From: Sodalis-like secondary symbiont of Drepanosiphum platanoidis
GTDB lineage: Bacteria > Pseudomonadota > Gammaproteobacteria > Enterobacterales > Enterobacteriaceae
Assembly: GCF_964059955.1 (NCBI RefSeq)
Contig: NZ_OZ060924.1
Coordinates: 1-64,000 of the forward strand
Length of the DNA: 64,000 bases
Direction of reading: 5' to 3'
The notes under the pieces were generated by a model. It was given only the letters and a program-made list of their open reading frames with translations. It was not told where the DNA came from and did no database searches. How positions within the stretch are numbered: position 1 is the stretch's first letter; every line of letters begins with the position of its first letter. The translations under genes were made by a program, and so were the position numbers. This document shows, in pieces, positions 42,100 to 53,400 of the stretch.

Positions 42100-42127
42100 A
42101 AAAAACCCCATAAATTTATTTATGGGG
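42100..42127 (-). terminator. rho-independent terminator of cspC
   Basis: 9-bp stem CCCCATAAA/TTTATGGGG with a 4-base loop at 42106-42127. It is followed on the minus strand by TTTTTT. It lies 50 bases past the cspC stop. This and 28001-28036 are the only G/C-containing terminators in the window. Confidence 0.88.
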
Positions 42128-42177
42128 AATTTTATTTAAACTTTAATTTTAAAAATAATTATTTATTTAAAATAAAA

Positions 42178-42387
42178 TTATAAAGCAGTAACATTAACTG
42201 CTGATGGACCTTTTTGTCCATCTTGGATTTCAAACTCTACATTTTGACCTTCTGTTAAAGTTTTAAATCCATTACCTTGAATAGCTGAAAAGTGTACAAA
42301 AACATCTTTACTACCATCTGCAGGAGTTATAAAACCAAAACCTTTAGATTCATTAAACCATTTAACTTGACCTTTAATTTTTGCCAT
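42178..42387 (-). CDS. cspC: cold-shock-family RNA chaperone CspC
   Basis: Single cold-shock domain, 69 aa, nearly identical to E. coli CspC (only a few differences, for example LTEGQ for [15 protein letters not shown] for GPAAVNVTAI). RNP1 KGFGFI and RNP2 VFVHF are intact. CspC is constitutively made in E. coli and acts as an RNA chaperone and antiterminator. Its codon usage and composition are less A/T-biased than neighbours, as expected for a highly expressed, tightly constrained gene. It has a strong terminator downstream and a long 5' region upstream. CspC rather than CspE is favoured by [11 protein letters not shown] and the QGNGFK and QDGQKGP segments. Confidence 0.96.
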   Translation of the reverse strand: MAKIKGQVKWFNESKGFGFITPADGSKDVFVHFSAIQGNGFKTLTEGQNVEFEIQDGQKGPSAVNVTAL

Positions 42388-43431
42388 CTTATATATTTCC
42401 CTGAACTATTTATATCACTTATATTTTCATAAAAAAATAAAAATTTTTTTTAAAATTTTATAAAAAAATTAAGAATCTTAAAAAGATTTTTAGAGTTTAC
42501 TTTGTTAATAAAATGTAACTTATATAGATTTTTATTTAATTAATTAAATTAATAAATTTAATACAATAAATTTTTATATAAAATTAAATTAATATAATTA
42601 TATATAATTTATTTTAATAAAATAATTTTTTTTAATTTATTAAAAAAATATAATAAAAAATTTATTATTTAATATAAAATATTGTATTAAAAATTATACT
42701 CCATAAATATAAGGAATTATTTAAATAATTACATATATTTTTTAAGTTTTCAAGTATAAATATAATTTTTTTTAATTTTTTATTTTTTTTAAAAAATATA
42801 TATTTATTATTTAATTTAAATTTAAGTAATTTATTAATTTTTTTATATTAAAAATTTTTTTAATTTATTAAAAATATTAAATATTTAAAATATAATAAAA
42901 ATTATTAAATAAAATATTTAATAAAATATTTTTTAATATTTAATTTATAATTAATTTTTAAAAAAGATTAATATTTATAAATATTAAAAAAAATATTTTT
43001 TAAAATATTTTAAATTAATATAATTTATTTATTTTTACAAATAAAATCATTAAAAAATTTATTTAAATAAATATATTTAAATAATATATAAAATATATAT
43101 AAAATTAAAAATAAATTATTAAAAATTAAAATTATTTATTAAAATATAAAAAAAATAAATAAAAAATTTTAAAATTATATATAATATTTTAACAAAAAAT
43201 TAATTAATATAAATAATTAATTTTTAATTAAAAATATTTTTATTTTTATTTAAAAAATAATATTTACTTGAATTATATAAAAAAATATATAATATATTTA
43301 TATATAAAATTATTTAATAATAATTAATTTAAATTAAAATTATTTATAATAAAATATTAAAATATTTTATATATTTATATATTTTTATAAAAATTATATT
43401 TATTATTTAAATATTATCATAAAAAATAATT
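42388..43431. other. long gene-free A/T stretch between cspC and tRNA-Ser
   Basis: About 1040 bases with no ORF. Near cspC the minus strand holds a likely 5' leader with a small hairpin (AATCTTTTTAAGATT, about 42473-42491). A possible -35/-10 pair for the tRNA gene (TTGAAT at 43268, TATAAT at 43288) has only a 14-base spacer, so I do not call it. Confidence 0.45.
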
Positions 43432-43519
43432 GGTGAGATGTCTGAGAGGCTTAAAGAGCACGCCTGGAAAGTGTGTATATGATAAAATTGTATCGAGGGT
43501 TCGAATCCCTCTCTCACCG
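43432..43519 (+). tRNA. tRNA-Ser (anticodon GGA)
   Basis: An 88-nt class II tRNA with acceptor GGTGAGA/TCTCACC, anticodon loop CTGGAAA, long variable arm and discriminator G. CCA is not encoded. Closely matches E. coli tRNA-Ser(GGA). Confidence 0.97.
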
Positions 43520-43659
43520 TAAAATTTTAAAAAATAATTTTAATTTAAAAAAAAACTAAATATAAATATTAATTAAATTAATTTTTATATTGAAAATAAT
43601 AGTTTTATTTTAATAAAAATTTATATATATTATAAATTAATAAAAATTTTAGGAATAAT

Positions 43660-43860
43660 ATGAAAAGAAATATTCATCCATCTTATCAAAAAATTATTGT
43701 TACTTGTTCTTGTGGAAATATAATAAATTTATATTCTACTTTAAAAAAAAATATTAATATAGATATATGTAGTAATTGTCATCCTTTTTATACTGGTATG
43801 CAAAAAATAATAAATACTAAAGGTAGAGTTTATCGTTTTAATAAAAAATTTAATATATAA
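43660..43860 (+). CDS. rpmE: 50S ribosomal protein L31
   Basis: Ribosomal protein L31 of 66 aa (E. coli 70). It starts [12 protein letters not shown] and keeps the zinc-binding cysteines in TCSCGN and [12 protein letters not shown], so it is the zinc (C+) form. It ends [11 protein letters not shown]; the short E. coli tail PGSK is absent. GGA ribosome-like site. Convergent with rpoH. Confidence 0.97.
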   Translation: MKRNIHPSYQKIIVTCSCGNIINLYSTLKKNINIDICSNCHPFYTGMQKIINTKGRVYRFNKKFNI

Positions 43861-43886
43861 AATTATTTATAAAATAAATAATTTTT
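43861..43886 (+). terminator. probable rpmE terminator
   Basis: Immediately after the rpmE stop, a 10-bp perfect stem AATTATTTAT/ATAAATAATT with an AAA loop, running into TTTTT. All A/T, but with the correct geometry. Confidence 0.45.
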
Positions 43887-43948
43887 ATTTAATTTATTTT
43901 AAATAAAATTTAAATTTATTTTTTTTTAAAAATTTTTTTATTAAAATT

Positions 43949-44809
43949 TTAAGATTCAATGTTTATTTTCATTTTTTTCATAGCATTTTTTTCCAATTGT
44001 CTTATACGTTCAGCTGATACTCCAAATTTTTTAGCAAGTTCTTTTAAAGTACTTTTATTTTTATTATTTAACCAACGTGAATTAATAATTTCTTTACTTC
44101 TTTTATCTAAAATTTTTAATGCACTATTCAATTTATTAATAGCATAATTTTCCCAATTATTTTTTTCAATATCATTGGCAAAATTAGAATATTTATCTTG
44201 TAAATGTAGTGCATTAGACATTGTTAATTGACCTTCATATTTTTCTTCATCTAAAATTGGATCAAATGTCATATCTTGAGCAGACATTCTAGATTCCATT
44301 TCTATTACATCTTTTACTTTTACATCAAGTTCTTTAGCTACCATTTTTAATTCATATTTATTAAACCATCCTAAACGATTTTTATTTTTTCTTAAATTAA
44401 AAAATAATTTTCTTTGTGCTTTTGTAGTTGCTACTTTTACAATTCTCCAATTTCTTAAAACATATTCATGAATTTCTGCTTTAATCCAATGAACAGCAAA
44501 AGAAACTAATCTAACACCTATATCTGGATTAAATCTACTTACTGCTTTCATTAATCCAATGTTACCTTCTTGTATTAAATCAGATTGCAAAAGACCATAT
44601 CCAGAATAATTACGTGTTATATGAATAACAAATCTTAAATGAGAAAGAATAAGTAATTTAGCAGATTTTAAATCACCATTATAATATAATTTTTTTGCTA
44701 ATAATTTTTCCTCTTTAGAACTAAGCATAGGATGATTATTTGCTGTTCTAATGTAAGATTTAATTCTAGAGTTAGATAAAATTTCTAATATTTGCATATT
44801 TTTATGCAT
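43949..44809 (-). CDS. rpoH: RNA polymerase sigma-32 factor (heat shock)
   Basis: Sigma-32 of 286 aa (E. coli 284). Region 2 ([64 protein letters not shown]) is very well conserved. The RpoH box [12 protein letters not shown] and the region 4 helix-turn-helix ([26 protein letters not shown]) are intact. It directs transcription of heat-shock genes; grpE in this window would be a normal target, but I see no sigma-32 promoter before it. A GAGAG ribosome site precedes the ATG; an internal ATG four codons later is possible. Confidence 0.98.
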   Translation of the reverse strand: MHKNMQILEILSNSRIKSYIRTANNHPMLSSKEEKLLAKKLYYNGDLKSAKLLILSHLRFVIHITRNYSGYGLLQSDLIQEGNIGLMKAVSRFNPDIGVRLVSFAVHWIKAEIHEYVLRNWRIVKVATTKAQRKLFFNLRKNKNRLGWFNKYELKMVAKELDVKVKDVIEMESRMSAQDMTFDPILDEEKYEGQLTMSNALHLQDKYSNFANDIEKNNWENYAINKLNSALKILDKRSKEIINSRWLNNKNKSTLKELAKKFGVSAERIRQLEKNAMKKMKINIES

Positions 44810-45032
44810 GAATATCTCTCAATTTATTTGTTAAATTATATTTTATAAATATAAAAAATTTATTTTTTAATAAATTATATTTTATAAAAAAATAAATATA
44901 TTTATATATAAATTAATTTTTATAAAAATTTTTATTTTAAATAAAAAAATATAATTAATAATATTAGATAATTTTTTTTTTAAAAATTTTTTTATTTATA
45001 TATAAAATATATTAATTTTAATTTTTTATATT

Positions 45033-46589
45033 TTATAATTTATAATTATTTATTTTTGAAATATAAATTAGATCAATACGACATTCTATTATTTTTTTAA
45101 TAGTAAATCTCCATTCATTTATATCTATAAAATCATTAACCTTAGGAATCTTATTAGAATAAGATAATAATAATCCTCTTAAAGAAACAACATTATTTCT
45201 TTTTTTAATTAATTTAGATATATTTAAATTTTGTTGTAAAGTATATAAATCTGTGCTTCCTTTTACTAAAAAATAATTTTTATGTTTTTCAATTTCTGGA
45301 GTTTCATCTTCATCAAAAAATCCTCCTACAATAGCTTCAAGTATATCTAACGGAGTAATTAATCCTTGAATTATTCCAAATTCATCAGATATCATTATTA
45401 AATTTCTTTTAGAATAACGTAATTTTTTAAGAACTTTAAAAATATCTTGAGTTTCAGGTACAACGATAGTAGGATTATTAATAGCAAAATTTTTAATTTC
45501 TTTATTACTATTTATTTTATTTATTAAATCTTTAGAATGTATTGTTCCTATTAATTTATCAAGTTCTCCATCACATACAGGAAATATATTATGAGGATTT
45601 TTCATTAAAATAAATTTTATTTTATTAATTGATTTTTGACAATTTAACCAAGAAATAGAATTTCTAGGTGTCATAATACTTTTTAAATTTCTTGAAGCTA
45701 ATGATAATACTCCAGTAATCATGTATCTTTCTTTTTTTACAAAATATTCTTTTGTTTTAAAAATTAAAGATTTTTTTATAAAATTATTATTTTTTTTATT
45801 TTTACCACTTATTAATCTTATAATAGCTTTAGAAGTATGTTTTTTAATTAATTTATTAGATTTATTTTTAATAGAATTTTTTCTAGCAATATAATTAAAT
45901 ATTTCTATTAAAATAGAAAAACCTATAGCAAAATATAAATATTCTTTTGGTATAAAAAATCCAAATCCTTCTAATATTAGATTTAAACCAATAATTAATA
46001 AAAAACTTAAACATAATATTATTATAGTTTGATGAGAATTAATAAATTTTATTAAAATTTTAGAAGCTAATAACATAAAAAACATTGATATTATAACAGC
46101 AATAATCATAACAGGAAGTTTATTAACCATACCTATAGCGGTTATTATTGAATCTAAAGAAAAAATAGTATCTAATATAACAATTTGAAAAACTACTGAC
46201 CAAAAATTAGAATAATTACTTAAAATAGATGAATTATGTTTTTTATATTTTAATCTTTTATGTAATTCTATTATAGATTTAAATACAAGAAAAATACCTC
46301 CAAATAATAATATTATATCTCTTCCTGAAAATAAAAAAGAAAAAATATTTAAAATAGGAGATGTTAAATTAACCATCCATGACATTATTAAAAATAATGT
46401 TAATCTCATTATTAATGCTAATATAAGTCCAATTAATCTTGCATGATTACGTTTTTTAGGAACTAATGTATCAGATAAAATAGTTATAAATATAATATTA
46501 TCTATACCTAAAACTATTTCTAATATAATTAATGTAATTAATTCAACAAAAATTGAAGGATTTAAAAAAAATTTCATTAAATTTTCCAT
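45033..46589 (-). CDS. yoaE: TerC/CBS-domain inner-membrane protein YoaE
   Basis: 518 aa, the same length as E. coli YoaE. The N-terminal TerC-family membrane domain (about 1-235) has roughly seven helices and the motifs LEIVLGIDNIIFITIL (about 21-36) and VILDTIFSLDSIITAIGMV (about 136-154), with conserved acidic residues. A pair of CBS domains (about 300-425) and a CorC/HlyC-type C-terminal domain (about 435-510, EIEKHKNYFLVKGSTDLYTLQQNL) follow. TerC proteins are implicated in metal-ion export (manganese) in other bacteria; the substrate of YoaE is not established. Monocistronic, with gaps on both sides. Confidence 0.93.
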   Translation of the reverse strand: MENLMKFFLNPSIFVELITLIILEIVLGIDNIIFITILSDTLVPKKRNHARLIGLILALIMRLTLFLIMSWMVNLTSPILNIFSFLFSGRDIILLFGGIFLVFKSIIELHKRLKYKKHNSSILSNYSNFWSVVFQIVILDTIFSLDSIITAIGMVNKLPVMIIAVIISMFFMLLASKILIKFINSHQTIIILCLSFLLIIGLNLILEGFGFFIPKEYLYFAIGFSILIEIFNYIARKNSIKNKSNKLIKKHTSKAIIRLISGKNKKNNNFIKKSLIFKTKEYFVKKERYMITGVLSLASRNLKSIMTPRNSISWLNCQKSINKIKFILMKNPHNIFPVCDGELDKLIGTIHSKDLINKINSNKEIKNFAINNPTIVVPETQDIFKVLKKLRYSKRNLIMISDEFGIIQGLITPLDILEAIVGGFFDEDETPEIEKHKNYFLVKGSTDLYTLQQNLNISKLIKKRNNVVSLRGLLLSYSNKIPKVNDFIDINEWRFTIKKIIECRIDLIYISKINNYKL

Positions 46590-47185
46590 TATATCATTAA
46601 GTTTAATAAAAATTAAACTTTTAATAAATAAATTATATTTTTAATATATTTAATTATAAAATAAAAATCTTTAATTATTTTATAATAAATATTATAAATA
46701 AATGATTTTTTTTAAATTTTTTATAAAATATAATATTTTTTATAAAAATTTTATAATTTTATTTTTAAAAGATCAAAAAAAGGAATTTTAATTAAAAATT
46801 TTATTTTTATATAAATTATACAAAAATTTAATAAATAAATTATTAAATAATAAGTATTAAAAAAATATTTTAATAAAAAATATATTAATATATAAATATT
46901 AATTTTTTAAAAAAATAATAAATTATATTTTATAAAAATTATTTATATAAAATATAAAAAAATATAAATATAATTTTTAATTTAAATAATTTTGTTTTAA
47001 AAATAATTATAATTAATTAATAAATTAATTAATTTAATTTAAATTATTTAAATAAAATTTTATTTAAAAAAAATATATATTTTAAAATTTTTAATAAATA
47101 AATTAATTATTATTATAATATTTAATTTAATTAAAATTAATTTTTATTAATAAATATTAAAATTTATTTTTTAAAAAAAATATAT
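46590..47185. other. gene-free A/T stretch between rluD and yoaE
   Basis: About 596 bases of A/T. The only less uniform part is 46760-46790 (AAAGATCAAAAAAAGGAATTTT), which looks like a ribosome site without an ORF behind it. No supported gene. Confidence 0.45.
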
Positions 47186-48136
47186 TTATTTATAATTTTT
47201 TAAAGATTTTATTAAATTTAACATATCTTTTGGTAAATCAATTGTATAATTAATTTTTTTTTTAGAAATTGGATGTATTAATTTAATTTTTTTAGCATGT
47301 AAAGATTGACGATGAAACATAAGCATTATTTTTTTTAATTTTGGTTTAATATTTTTATATTTTGTAATTCCTTTAATATATGTTTTATCTCCTATAATAG
47401 GATGTTTAATATATGACATATGTACACGAATTTGATGTGTTCTTCCAGTTTCTAAATTTATTTTTAAATGTGTACAAAAATTAAAATTATTTATTATTTT
47501 ATAGTGTGTAATAGATTTTTTACCTTTAGGATGTACCATCATAATTGTACGTTTTTTTTTATTTCTCATAATTGGTTTATCTATTTTTCCATTAGTTAAA
47601 ATGGTCCCATAAACTAAAGCTTCATATTCTCTAGTTATTTTATGAGATTTTAATAATGATACTAAAAAATTATATGAATTTATTGATTTTGCAATTATCA
47701 TAAGACCAGTAGTATTTTTATCTAATCTATGTACAATTCCTGCTCTAGGTATTTTTTTAAGAAAAGGATAATGATATAATAAAGAATTTAATATAGTTCC
47801 TGAAAGATTTCCAGCTCCAGGATGAACAACTATATTATTTTTTTTATTAATAATAATTAATTCAGAATCTTCATAAACAATATTTAAATTAATATTTTCA
47901 GCAATAGGATCTTTTTTTTTTGGAAAGTTTTTTATTTCTATTTTATCTCCTTTTATAACTTTTTTTTTTGGAATTAATTCTATTTTTTTATTAATTTTTA
48001 CATAACCATTAATAATTAACTTTTTAATATAAGATCTTGAATAATTAGAAATTAATTTAGATAAAAATTTATCTAAACGATTTTTTTTATTTAAAACATT
48101 AGTAATTTTTAATTTATTTTTATTTTTTAAAATCAT
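47186..48136 (-). CDS. rluD: 23S rRNA pseudouridine synthase RluD
   Basis: Makes pseudouridines in helix 69 of 23S rRNA (positions 1911, 1915 and 1917 in E. coli). The protein is 316 aa (E. coli 326). An N-terminal S4 domain (about 16-75, RLDKFLSKLISNYSRSYIKKLIINGYVKIN) precedes the catalytic domain with GIVHRLDKNTTGLMIIAK, whose Asp is the nucleophile, and LETGRTHQIRVHMSYIKHPIIGD. The length and sequence fit RluD better than RluC or RluA. Divergent from bamD across 108 bases, the same arrangement as in E. coli (rluD/bamD). Confidence 0.97.
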   Translation of the reverse strand: MILKNKNKLKITNVLNKKNRLDKFLSKLISNYSRSYIKKLIINGYVKINKKIELIPKKKVIKGDKIEIKNFPKKKDPIAENINLNIVYEDSELIIINKKNNIVVHPGAGNLSGTILNSLLYHYPFLKKIPRAGIVHRLDKNTTGLMIIAKSINSYNFLVSLLKSHKITREYEALVYGTILTNGKIDKPIMRNKKKRTIMMVHPKGKKSITHYKIINNFNFCTHLKINLETGRTHQIRVHMSYIKHPIIGDKTYIKGITKYKNIKPKLKKIMLMFHRQSLHAKKIKLIHPISKKKINYTIDLPKDMLNLIKSLKNYK

Positions 48137-48244
48137 ATAATTTTATTTAGTTATATTATAAAATTTATTATTAATAAACATTTATATTGTTTTTTACAAT
48201 ATAAAATATATTTAATTTTACATTTAGAGAGATATATTAAAATA

Positions 48245-48973
48245 ATGAAATATATTATAATAATTTTTTTAAGTTTTTTATTATATAATTGTTCTTTTAA
48301 AAAAAATTGTATATATCAAAATACAATTTATGATAAATATATATTTGCAATAAATAAAATAAAAAATAAAAAATATAAAGATTCAATAAAAATTTTAAAA
48401 AAATTAGAAAAAAAAAATCAATTTGGAATATATACTGAAAAAATAAGAATTTCTTTAATAAATTCTTATTATTTATCATCTAATTATTATTTAGCAAAAA
48501 AATTAATAGAAAAATTTATTAAAAATAATCCTTTTCATAAAAAATCTGATTATTTAATATATTTACATGGTTTAATTAATATATCTATAAATAATAATAA
48601 ATTAAAAAAAATATTTAGAATTAATCAATTTGAACATAATAATAAATATATTAAAGAAGCATTATGTGATTTTAATAAAATAATTAATAATTATCCAAAA
48701 AGTAAATATATTTTAAGTTCTATAAAAAGATCAATTATATTGAAACACAAACTTGCACAACATGAATTAAAAATAATAAAATATTATATTAATTGTAATG
48801 CATATAAAGCAGTAATTTATCGTACAAAAAATATGATAAATAATTTTCCATATACAAAAGAAACTTATAAGGCTCTTTTTTATATGAAAAAATCTTATAA
48901 AAAATTAAAAAATTTTAATAAAGAAAAAAATATAAAAAATATGATTAAAAAATATTATAAATATTTTTATTAA
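48245..48973 (+). CDS. bamD: outer-membrane assembly lipoprotein BamD
   Basis: Essential lipoprotein partner of BamA in inserting outer-membrane beta-barrels. The protein is 242 aa (E. coli 245). The lipoprotein signal is MKYIIIIFLSFLLYNC, with lipobox LYNC and the lipidated Cys at 16. About five TPR-like helix pairs follow, with E. coli-like segments YYLAKKLIEKFIKNNPFHKKSDYLIYLHGL and CDFNKIINNYPKSKYILSSIKR. The porin at 28-29 kb is an obvious client. Divergent from rluD. Confidence 0.95.
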   Translation: MKYIIIIFLSFLLYNCSFKKNCIYQNTIYDKYIFAINKIKNKKYKDSIKILKKLEKKNQFGIYTEKIRISLINSYYLSSNYYLAKKLIEKFIKNNPFHKKSDYLIYLHGLINISINNNKLKKIFRINQFEHNNKYIKEALCDFNKIINNYPKSKYILSSIKRSIILKHKLAQHELKIIKYYINCNAYKAVIYRTKNMINNFPYTKETYKALFYMKKSYKKLKNFNKEKNIKNMIKKYYKYFY

Positions 48974-49757
48974 TTAAATTTTTATTTATTAAAATTTTAT
49001 TAAAATATTTTAAATTTAAAAATATATTTATATAAAAATTATTTTTTAATAAATATTTAAAAAATAAATAATTTTATTTAAATTAATTAATTCATAAAAT
49101 AAATTAATAATTAATAATAAAATATTTATTAAAAATAAATTATATAATATAAATTTATATATTAAATATATTAAAATATATAAATAAAATAATAATTAAA
49201 ATATTAATTTTAATGAATTTATTTAAAATAAATTATTATATAATTTAAACTATAAATTATATTAACATATAAGTATTTTTTAAATAATAAAAATATTTAA
49301 TTTAATTAAATTATAGAAATAAATATTTTATTTTTTTTAAAATTTTATATATATAATTTTTAAAATTTATTAAAATATATATTTTAATTTAAAAAATATT
49401 TTTTATTAAAAATTTTTCTTTAAAAATTATATAAATATATTAATAAAAAATGTTTAATAATATAAAGATATATAATATAACTATATTTTATATATAAATA
49501 TAATTTATATATAAAATTTTTTTTAAAGTTTAAAAATATTTTTTAAATTAAAATATAAATGTTAAAATTAATATAAATAAATAATTTAATATACATAAAA
49601 TATATAAAATAATTTATTTTATAAAAAATATTTAATTATAAATATTATTATTTTTTTAAATAAAAAAATTATTTTATATATTAAAAAAATAAAAAAATAT
49701 ATTAATTTATAATATAAATATTTAATTTTAAAAAATTAATAAAATATATGGTTTTTT
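48974..49757. other. gene-free A/T stretch between bamD and ydjM
   Basis: About 784 bases of A/T with no supported ORF, RNA or strong hairpin. The ydjM promoter must be near the right end. Confidence 0.4.
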
Positions 49758-50303
49758 ATGACTTCAAATGGACATTTAATATTTTCTTTAGCAAGTTTTA
49801 TTTTTATAAAAAAATTAAATTTATTAAAAATTATAAATGAAAATAATTGGTTAAATATAATTACAGGAAGTATAATAAGTTGTTTACTTCCAGATATTGA
49901 TCATCCTAAATCTTTTTTAGGAAGAAAATTAAAATGGATTTCTTTACCTATATTTAAAATATTCGGTCATAGAGGATTTACTCATAGTATATTATCAATA
50001 ATATTTTTATATAAAATATTAATATCTAAATTAATTATAAATTTATTTATTACTACAGATATATCATATATAATAATATTAGGATATATTAATCATATTA
50101 TTGCAGATTTTTTAACACCATTAGGTGTTCCTTTATTTTGGCCATGTACTTGGCGTTTTAAAATTCCTATATTAAATAATAATAAAAATCCTTATTGGGA
50201 AAAATTTTTTTGTATGTTATTGTTAATAACATCTATAATATTTCCTTTAAAAATACATTTTATTAATTTTTATTTAAAAAATATTTGGATAAAATTTTTT
50301 TAA
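49758..50303 (+). CDS. ydjM: YdjM-type membrane-bound metal-dependent hydrolase family protein
   Basis: Integral membrane protein of 181 aa (E. coli YdjM 196) of the YdjM/LexA-binding membrane hydrolase family (DUF457). His/Asp-rich motifs are intact: NGHLIFS (about 4-10), LPDIDHPKSFLG (about 45-56), FGHRGFTHSIL (about 68-78), and YINHIIADFLTPLGVPLFWP (about 108-127). Four hydrophobic segments surround them. In E. coli ydjM is LexA-regulated; no LexA box is visible upstream here. Its biochemical role is unknown. It precedes recC by 98 bases. Confidence 0.92.
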   Translation: MTSNGHLIFSLASFIFIKKLNLLKIINENNWLNIITGSIISCLLPDIDHPKSFLGRKLKWISLPIFKIFGHRGFTHSILSIIFLYKILISKLIINLFITTDISYIIILGYINHIIADFLTPLGVPLFWPCTWRFKIPILNNNKNPYWEKFFCMLLLITSIIFPLKIHFINFYLKNIWIKFF

Positions 50304-50401
50304 AGTTTAAAATATTTTTATTAAATTTTTTATAAAAAATTTTATTTAATTTTTTTAAATAATTATTATATATAATAAAATTTTCATATAAAACTAATAA
50401 T

Positions 50402-53400
50402 ATGTTTATTGTTTATCATTCTAATAGATTAGATTTATTAAAATCATTAGTTTCTAATATTATAAAAAAACAACCATTAAAAGATATTTTTGAATCTGAA
50501 ATTATTCTAACACAAAGTAAAGGAATGTCTCAATGGATGCAAATAGAATTATGTAAAGATTTAGGAATTTCTTCTAATATTAAATTTGTTCTTCCTGCAA
50601 ATTTTATTTGGAATATTTTTATGAAAATTCTTCCTGATATCTTAGTAGAAGATTCTTTTACAAAAATATCTATGACATGGAGATTTATGTCAATATTACC
50701 TTCTTTATATAAGAAAAAAAATTTTATAAAAATAAAATCATATTTAAAAAATTTTGATATTCAAAAAATGTTTTATTTTGCTTCTGGAATTGCTGATTTA
50801 TTTGATCAATATCTTGTATTTAGACCAGAATGGATTAATTCTTGGCAAAATAAAAAAAATTATGAAGGTTTAGGAGAAGATCAATATTGGCAATCTTCTT
50901 TATGGAGATACTTTATAAAAAATTTAAAAAAATTTAAGTCTTCTTTATGGAATAGATCAAATATATATAATAAATGTATTAAAATTTTATCAAAATCATT
51001 TATTTTACCAAAAAATTTTCCTAAACGTATTTTTATTTTTGGAATATCTTCTCTTCCACTTACTTATTTAAAAGTATTATATTTTTTAAGTCGTCATATA
51101 GATATTCATTTTTTATTTAAAAATCCATGTAAACATTATTGGGAAAATATTCAGGATAATAAAACTATTTTAAATCAATTATTTAATAATAAAAATAATA
51201 TGATAAAAAAATATAAAAAATATTATAAAAAAAAATCTATAAAATTTATAAATCAAAAAAAATTAGAAAATCCTTTATTATCTTCATGGGGTAAATTAGG
51301 AAAAGATACTATTAGTATTTTATCTAATATTCAAGATATACAAGAAATAAAATTATTTATTAAAAATAAAAATAAATCTTTATTAAATGAAATACAAAAA
51401 GATATCTTTAACTTAGAAGATAATTCATTTTTTAATATGAATGTTAATTTAAAAAAACAAAATAAAAGAAAAATATATATAAAAGATAATTCAATTAGTA
51501 TAAATGTTTGTCATAGCATTCAAAGAGAAGTAGAAATATTACAAGATGAATTATTAACAATTTTTCAAAAAGACTCTAGTTTAGAACCTAAAGATATTGT
51601 TGTAATGGTAGCAAATATTAAAGAATATTCTCCATCAATTAAATCAGTATTTGGAGATAAATTATTAAATAGAAATATTCCTTTTTCTATATCTGAATTT
51701 AAATCATATTATATGAATAATATAATAAAAGAATTTTTTAATATAATAAAATTATTTCATAGTCGATTTACATCTCAAGATGTATTAAATTTATTAAAAG
51801 AAAAATCAATTAAAAAAAAATTTTGTATTAATTCAAAAGAAATAAAAATAATATATAAATGGATAAAACAATCAGGAATTAGATGGGGATTAGATAAAAA
51901 AACTATTAATTTTTTTAATTTTCCTATTAAAAATCAATATACATGGAAATATGGATTAAAAAGAATGTTACTTGGATATGCAATGGATGATGATGATGGA
52001 ACATGGAATAAAATTACTCCATATGATGAAATAAATGGAAAAATTTCTTATATTATTAATAAAATATATGAAATAATTAATTTATTATGTTATTGGAGAG
52101 ATAAAACTTTAAAAAATAAACCATTAAATTTATGGAAAACATATATAGAAGACATAATAAATGATTTTTTTATATTAGACGAAAAATCTGAACATATATT
52201 TTTATCTTTAAAAAAATATTGGAATAAAATAATAGAATCTGGATTAAATGCAAGATATAAAAAAAATATACCAATTTCTATTTTAGAAAATGAATTATTT
52301 AATTATTTTAATAATAAAAAAATAAATCAAAGTTTTATTATGGGAAAAATTAATTTTTGTACATTAATGCCTCTTAGATCTATTCCATTTAAAATGATAT
52401 GTATTTTAGGAATGAATGAAAAAGATTATCCTAGATCTTTAATTCCATTAGAATTTGATTTAATTTCTAAAAATCCAAGAATAGGTGATCGTAATAGAAG
52501 AAATGATGATTGTTATTTGTTTCTTGAAGCAATATTATCAGCTAAAAAATATCTTTATATTAGTTTTATTGGAAACTCTATTAAAGATAATACATTATGT
52601 AATCCATCTTTTCTTATTACAGAATTAAATCAATATATTAATCAAAGTTTTTATATAGAAGGAGATAATCAAAATGATATTAATATAACTAAATCTCTTA
52701 TTAAATCTCATATATGGAAATTTCATAATCGTTTTATTTTTTCTTCAAAAAATTTTTTATTAAATGATAATTATCAAACTTTTTGTTCAGAATGGTTAAA
52801 ATTATTAAATAATAGAAATAATTATAATATAAATTTTGTTAAAAATTTAAAAATAATTAATACAAAATTTATTTTTATTAATGATATAAAAAATTTTTAT
52901 ATAAATTCAGTACGTTTTTGGTTTAAAAAAAGATTAGGAATTAATTTTAATCAAAAAAATAAAATATTAAAAATAGAAGAACCATTTATTATTAATAAAT
53001 TTATGCATAATAAAATTAGAAATGAAATACTTAATGTTTTTTTATATAAAAAAAATATTAATAATTTATATAATGTTCTTAATTCATCTGGAAAATTACC
53101 ATATGGTATATATGGAAATATTTATTGGAATAATCAATTAAAAGAAATTACTTTTTTATCAAAAAAAATAAAAAAATTTTTAAAAAAAAAATTTACATTA
53201 GAAATTAAATTAAAAATAAATAAAATTAAATTAAAAGGTTTTTTATTTAATGTTCAAAAAAATGGAATAATTAAATGGAAAACTAATATTTTATCTATAA
53301 AAGATGGATTTTTATTATGGTTAGAACATTTAATATATTGTTCTATGGGAAATATTGGAGAAAGTCATATTTTTGGAATAAAAAATCATTGGTATTGTCC

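Noticed and set aside
43959-44147. Plus-strand frame of 62 aa
   Set aside because: Antisense to region 4 of rpoH.
48297-48479. Minus-strand frame of 60 aa
   Set aside because: Antisense to bamD; low-complexity Phe/Ile/Tyr sequence.
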